NCBI GenBank assembly: GCA_027924585.1
Contig: BSBM01000092.1
Coordinates: 9,609,001-9,673,000, forward strand
DNA length: 64,000 bases
Direction of reading: 5' to 3'
Source of the DNA: Larix kaempferi
Lineage: Eukaryota; Streptophyta; Pinopsida; Pinales; Pinaceae
Part shown: piece by piece, positions 59,216 to 64,000 of the stretch
Layout of the letters: the number at the start of each line of letters is the position of its first letter
Position numbering within the stretch: position 1 is the first letter of the stretch
Program-made: the position numbers and the translations under genes
Notes under the pieces: generated by a model
Databases searched by the model: none
What the model was told of the DNA's origin: nothing
What the model saw: only the letters and a program-made list of their open reading frames with translations

Positions 59216-59896
59216 GTTTGCAAAAGCCGAAGCCTGTGTTTTGACAGGGATTCCTGTGTAATTGGTCTGGTAGTCTGTATCTTCTTTTTTCCCACGTGAA
59301 ATTGTGTTTCTCTCTTTGTTACTCCATTCTATGTTATTCCTTTCATGCTTGGATTAGGGTAACGGTTAAGTGGAATTCATAGAAGTTATGCTCCTCTTAG
59401 TTTTTTCCAAGTATTTCACCAACATATTCTACTAAAGTTGATGTAGGATTCATCTTGGTATGCCTTACATTGATGGACTGTTTCTTTCCTCTTTTGTTCC
59501 ACAAATTAAATCTCTTTGACTACTAGTTGCTTGCTACCTTGCCCTTGTAAATGCGTTTGCAGAATCTTTGTGAATGATGTTTTCAAAGTTTGTTAAATGT
59601 GACTCCATTGCCCAAACAAAATTCATATGTTTTCAACCAAATAGTGCTTGAATCATTTTTGTTCCAAACAGAAATCTAATCTTCCACATAATTGTTGTAA
59701 TTGAATATCTTGGTCGTGAATGTTGGTGTTTCTTTTTCATTATTGACAATCTTGATTATTCCAATCTTTTCATGAGATTTTAGAGAGAGCCCTCTTTGTC
59801 TGTGTTGGGTCAGAAGCACATGCCAAATATTGGTTAGTAGTTACCCATAATTGCCCTCTTTCAGCCTTGGGGGTCAATTTCAGTGTTAACACCTGT

Positions 59897-61891
59897 TATT
59901 ATAATCGTCGTCGCAAATCGCAAAGGTTAAACTTCATTGTATCAATCCCCACTTTTCAGGATTTGCACGAATGGTTGGCATTGCTTTAGCAAGCCGTCTA
60001 GATAGTAATTTGAGGAACATAAATCAACTCCGGTCAAGTGTGTATTACTTCTGTAATATAGATTTGGATGAGGTTATGAAGACCCGTATAGTGAGGTTTT
60101 CTTATATTTTGATAGATCAGATAGATTTTATGAGTGGGGTTACAAATATTAAAAGTCTATTAATTATTAAATCCTATAGTTAACGAGGAAAAGAATCTTG
60201 TTATGTTGTGTGCACTTGAAGAGGATAATCAAGTATGGTTTAGGTTAAATCTGAACCTTATCAATATTGAGATTATTTGGTGCATAGATCTGAAACATAG
60301 ATCTTTAATAAAAAGAGATGTTGACCTTGGCTATTATAAATGCATTTTATTAGATCAGAAAAACAGTAACTGCGATTCGGGTGCTCATCTTTCTCTTTTA
60401 GTTTTTTTTTTTTAATTGTGAATATCTGGTCATGGCAATTATGGGAAGGTGGAGACATAGAACATAGTTTAGTCTATATAATCTATAGTTTATCTACGCT
60501 TTGACCTAATATATAGTTGTCATATATTTTAGAAAAGAGGTCATAGTTTATTCTATGCCTTGATCATATATATAGTTGGTCATATACATAATTCGAAAAT
60601 GTTAAATGATTCATGAGAGTCTAGGGTTACATAGATCATAGTTTATTCTTATGTTTTGAGCTTATATGTATAGCTTGTCATATACATATTTGCAAGGGTA
60701 TTGATTCATGAAAGTCTAGGGTTATATATGTACAGAACTCAATCTAGTTTACTTAAGTTGTTTGAGTTTATGCTTTTCAACCAAATTGTAAAGATTGAAG
60801 TTCGGAATGAATTTGTTTATTTTCCTCTCATTGATAGAAAGATTTCTATATAGATTGAAAGAAAACCTCGGGAAGGTTAGAAATTGACGAAGGCAACAAT
60901 TTGTTGTAAATGTAAAGCTCGTCTTATTGAATAATAAAAGAATCGACCCTCCTTTGTGGACGTAGCCCAAGTTTGGGTGAACCACGGTAAACGGTGTCCT
61001 TGGTATGTGTTTTCCTTATGTGTATTTAATGCATTTAGTTAATGTGTTCCTTATGTTTAATTAATGCATTGTTCCTTATGAGTATTTAATGCATTGTTCC
61101 TTATGTGTAGCTAAATGCATTAGTTAGATATTAACTATGATGGTTTGGTAAGTTATATCATTTTGCAACCATATAAGTTGGATGAAAATATTCACATCTG
61201 TAAGAATGATGGTTCATACATGGTTCCTTTCACATGCATGATCTTGGTTGGATGTGGGTTTTCAAACTAGATGTATTTATCTTTAGTCCCCTTTTTAAAC
61301 ACACATAATTCATTTCATCTTATTGATAGAAGTAAATGTCTAGGTATGCTTAACTAAGCCTTTTTACTTGAAAATCAAGTTATTATGGAAAAAAAAGTCA
61401 ATCAAGTGACCACCTTGACAGCACTTTATTGAAGTAGTTATGAGGGTTAAATATGAAATACAAATGTACTACCCCCTTTTTATAAGTAACTCAAGTATGT
61501 TAGAAGGGGGTAACTAAACTTCAAATAGGAGAGCTTATAATTTTGAAATTGGTCATTTAAGGTTTTTGCATAATTGAATTTCTTACCTCATATGTATGAA
61601 ATTTGTAGCTTTAAGTAACCATTGCGAAAATTTATCTTGAAAATTTCACTAAAATTCAAATGTGGAAATTTAGGTTCGTGACAATATCTCGGTTCAACCT
61701 TAAGGCCAATAATTCATAGGAATTAGATCTGTGGATTCTCTAAAGAAGTGAAATTTCTAAATTTGCAAAATAAACCTCAATTCATGAAATGTTTACGTGG
61801 TATCATAACTTTCTTTCTAAAATCACTCTTTTGGTGAAGGGGAAATTGGTATTCCAATTGCATTGTACCTAGGAGTAGCGTGTTGACCTTG
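59897..61891. other. Right flank of the gypsy element, with short repeats
   Basis: At about 59956 ..ccacttttcag precedes an open stretch (FARMVGIALASRLDSNLRNI) that could be an exon of about 110 nt, unrecognised. 60470-60730 holds about three imperfect ~115-bp units with catagtttattct and gtcatatacata. 61010-61115 has four short units of ttccttatg-ttaatgcatt. No certain gene. Confidence 0.4.
61010..61115. repeat. Short tandem repeat (ttccttatgtgtatttaatgc)
   Basis: About four imperfect units of 30 bp, each with ttccttatg and taatgcatt or aaatgcatt. Confidence 0.75.
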
Positions 61892-61947
61892 TATAGGTTG
61901 TTTGGTTGTGAGATCCTAGGATGCTTGTGAGAAGAGTTTGATCCCTG
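61892..61947 (+). other. tRNA-like promoter boxes (possible SINE head)
   Basis: tataggttgtttgg resembles an A box and gtttgatccctg a B box (GGTTCGANTCC), 44 bp apart. It is directly before the copia fragment. I see no tail. Confidence 0.25.
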
Positions 61948-61989
61948 GAATGGATTTTTCTACTTCATTATTAATGACCTTTGTTTTGA

Positions 61990-63200
61990 GGTGGATTAAG
62001 ATCTTGCATAAATGTCTATTATTTGACTTAGAGAGTGCGATAGGTTGGATGGAGATTCCAATTTCATCCCTTGGAAGCTTAGGCTACATATGCTTATGGA
62101 TGAAGCCAAAAATTAGGATCATGTTGAGAAAGTGATTGCAGTTCCTATTGATCCAAAGTGGTTGTCCACTCATAACAAGAAGGAGGCCAAGGAAAAAAGA
62201 ATCATTATTGATTGTGTGAAGGATCACTTTATTGCTCATATTGCATACAAGACAACCAATAAGGAGATGTTTGAAGCTTTGATTGGTTCATTTCAAAGTT
62301 CTTGTGTTTCGTGATAGATGCCATGTGAAAAAATATTTCATCCATCTACATGAGCAAGACATATAACGTGGTGACATACATGGTCAAGGTCAAGATCACC
62401 AAGTTGAGAAACTAGTTGAGTGCCACTGGCACAAAGGTGGAAGACAAGGAGTTCGTGTCCATTGTCTTGAATGGAATTTTTCCATCTTGGAGGCCTTTTG
62501 TGTAGTGTGTCTATGCTCATGAGACATTTCCAAATTTCACAAAGCTCTAGGGTGACCTTATGTAGGAAGAGATAAGGTTGCAATCTTTTTCATTACAGTG
62601 AGGGGAAGTATAAGATATTTCTCTCGTAAGGAGGCTGAATAAGAGTAGCAAGAAAAGATACAAGAAGAATACTTGAGGATGGGGAAGAAGGCCTTGAGTA
62701 AGGTGATGTACTATTTATGATGTCACGAGACGGGACATTATTCTATCTAATGTCCAAAGAAGAAGAAAGAGAAGGCCAAATAGGTTTGCATTTGGTAACA
62801 TTGCAAGTGTAGATGAGGATTAATCTTAGTTTGACACTACCTTCTCTATGATCTATTGTTTACCTTCTAATACTTTGTCTAGATTTGGATGGTATGTCAA
62901 CAATGGGGCATTACGACATACAACTTATGACAAGACATTATTCAACATGATTCATGAGTAAGATGGAGGTAAGTATGGAGTTGGGCAATGATCCTACCTA
63001 TCTTGTGAGAGTAGGGTACATTTCCTTCTAAATGCCATAAGGTGATGTTCTTGAGTTGAGTGATGTTTTATTTATTCCTTGGTTCAAGAAAAATATTCTT
63101 TCAATTTCGTGTATGCTAGATCATCAATGGAGAGTTGCATTTGAAGGACATTAAGCATTGCACTATAAGTGATTATAGTATGAGGACTTTGGATAGATGA
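61990..63200 (+). pseudogene. Ty1/copia gag-protease fragment
   Basis: Gag pieces: WKLRLHMLMDEA near 62070, then AVPIDPKWLSTHNKKEAKEK (from 62141), DCVKDHFIAHIAYKTTNKEM. Further on, EFVSIVLNGIFPSWRPF near 62445-62500. Around 62890-62945 the protease region reads WYVNNGALRHTTYDKTLF, where the expected DSGA motif is NNGA, so the catalytic Asp is lost. DVLFIPWFKKNILSISCMLD follows near 63062. Many stops and shifts. LTRs and the rest of pol are not seen. Confidence 0.75.
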
Positions 63201-64000
63201 TGAGCCCAGGATCTAGGTACTCTATAGCCCCCTTTATGCCACAAAAGTGCAAGAAAGGATAAGAAAATACCTCTATTTGTAGGGGAGAATGCATTTGTTT
63301 TGATTATTTAATGAAGTAGTGTAGAGATTATTTTTCTTATGTTTAAAATCGTTTTATGTGCTAATTATATGAAAATAGGCATGCGTGAGCAAGGCGCAGG
63401 TGACCTGGAAAACAACAAGTAAATCAAGCTCAAGACTGAAGTTCATGAGCGACTCGGCACTCACATTTCCTGATTTATAGAAATACCTCCTATTAACTAG
63501 GATCGTTGTTCACAATGTAGAGCTAGGTTAGAATTAGGAATAAACAGGGACCTCTTGAATAGCAGGGGATTCTGTTGACATTTTTGAGAAACAATCTTCA
63601 ATGTATTGTTGTATTTAAGACAGTTCTGTTTTAATTTTTATGAAACATGAAGTTATGATTTGATAATGGAAGACCAGCGTTACACCAATTCTTTTATTTT
63701 ATAAGTCTCTTTTCCTCATGAAATATGTGTTGGGGAGGGCCCCCTCAATACCTAGATCAGGAGTTCCGTCTATCATTGCAAGTATTTTTCATGCGTTTTA
63801 CTTATTGTTTCAATCTTTACAATGCGTGAAAGTATTTTGGTATTTGCTCAAACATTAGATTCTGATTTCAGTAAAAACAATTTTCTTTTGTAGTTCGGTA
63901 ACACTGTCTCCGTAGTTCCGTAACGCGCAGTCTGTAGTTCTGTGTGTGTCATCCGTGCATGCAGATTTTACATCTGAATTTCAACATTTTTATATTATTT
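63201..64000. other. Anonymous sequence to the window end
   Basis: About 800 bp without a recognised gene, LTR end or tandem repeat. Near 63905-63950 there is a short repeat of tccgtagttc / tctgtagttc. Confidence 0.45.

Larger units (their letters stand above)
43379..59891 (+). mobile_element. 16.5-kb Ty3/gypsy element (Tat/Athila-like) with ORF-bearing LTRs
   Basis: LTRs of 4211 and 4168 bp begin TGTTAACAC and end GTGTTAACA. CCTGT flanks the element at 43374-43378 and 59892-59896. A tRNA-Asp-type primer site follows the 5' LTR. Inside are gag, protease, an RNase H, RT, a second RNase H and integrase. Primer site and protein type (NYIPKGLIPLEKLFD before RT) point to the Tat/Athila branch of gypsy; an extra RNase H is known from the Tat lineage. 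Each LTR also carries two frames in U3. A solo LTR is inserted at 50852-52480. Stops in pol make it inactive. Confidence 0.95.
55724..59891 (+). repeat. 3' LTR (4.2 kb) of the gypsy element
   Basis: Pairs with 43379-47589. It carries the same two U3 frames, both TATA-like boxes and the AATAAA. It ends GTGTTAACA followed by the CCTGT duplication. Confidence 0.95.

Overview
The window is repeat-dense plant nuclear DNA. I found no host protein-coding gene that I can support. Almost everything recognisable is an LTR retrotransposon or a tandem repeat. The primer sites match plant families (initiator-Met tRNA for the Ty1/copia elements, a tRNA-Asp-type site for the large Ty3/gypsy element). Very long LTRs, old nested insertions and absence of genes fit a large plant genome, perhaps a gymnosperm; the organism is an inference and I cannot name the species.

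Layout. 1-4540: an AT-rich macrosatellite with a nested 37-bp minisatellite, interrupted by a ~1.05-kb unique spacer. 5386-7457: a truncated minus-strand copia element. 7458-12060: an old plus-strand copia relic with a solo-LTR-like insertion in its RNase H end. 12061-18904: anonymous sequence with small duplications. 18905-23211: a minus-strand Ty3/gypsy element with internal deletions (no RT). 23856-36773: a plus-strand copia element with CCTAT target duplication whose gag is split by a complete minus-strand copia element (25096-31852, AGACC target duplication); a third LTR element (from 32099) has replaced most of the outer pol. 36774-43378: anonymous sequence with a microsatellite and an LTR-end fragment. 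43379-59891: a 16.5-kb gypsy element with CCTGT target duplication. 59892-64000: flank with short repeats and a copia gag/protease fragment.

The most interesting object is the 16.5-kb element. Its LTRs are about 4.2 kb each. Each LTR carries, inside U3, a reading frame of about 413 codons with its own upstream TATA-like box, followed by a second frame of 98 codons. The two LTR copies of the long frame are broken by different lesions, so it was probably intact when the element inserted. The pol gene has the order protease, RNase H, RT, RNase H, integrase: a catalytically complete RNase H lies before RT, while the one after RT lacks most catalytic acids. All pol pieces lie in one frame once a cleanly inserted 1629-bp solo LTR (GAAAA duplication) is discounted; decay is mostly by nonsense codons.

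In function, the elements are self-contained: LTR promoters, primer sites, Gag, protease, RT/RNase H and integrase. None appears able to move today, since every pol carries stops or deletions. The nesting gives a relative order of insertion: outer copia before inner copia, and the 16.5-kb gypsy before its solo LTR.
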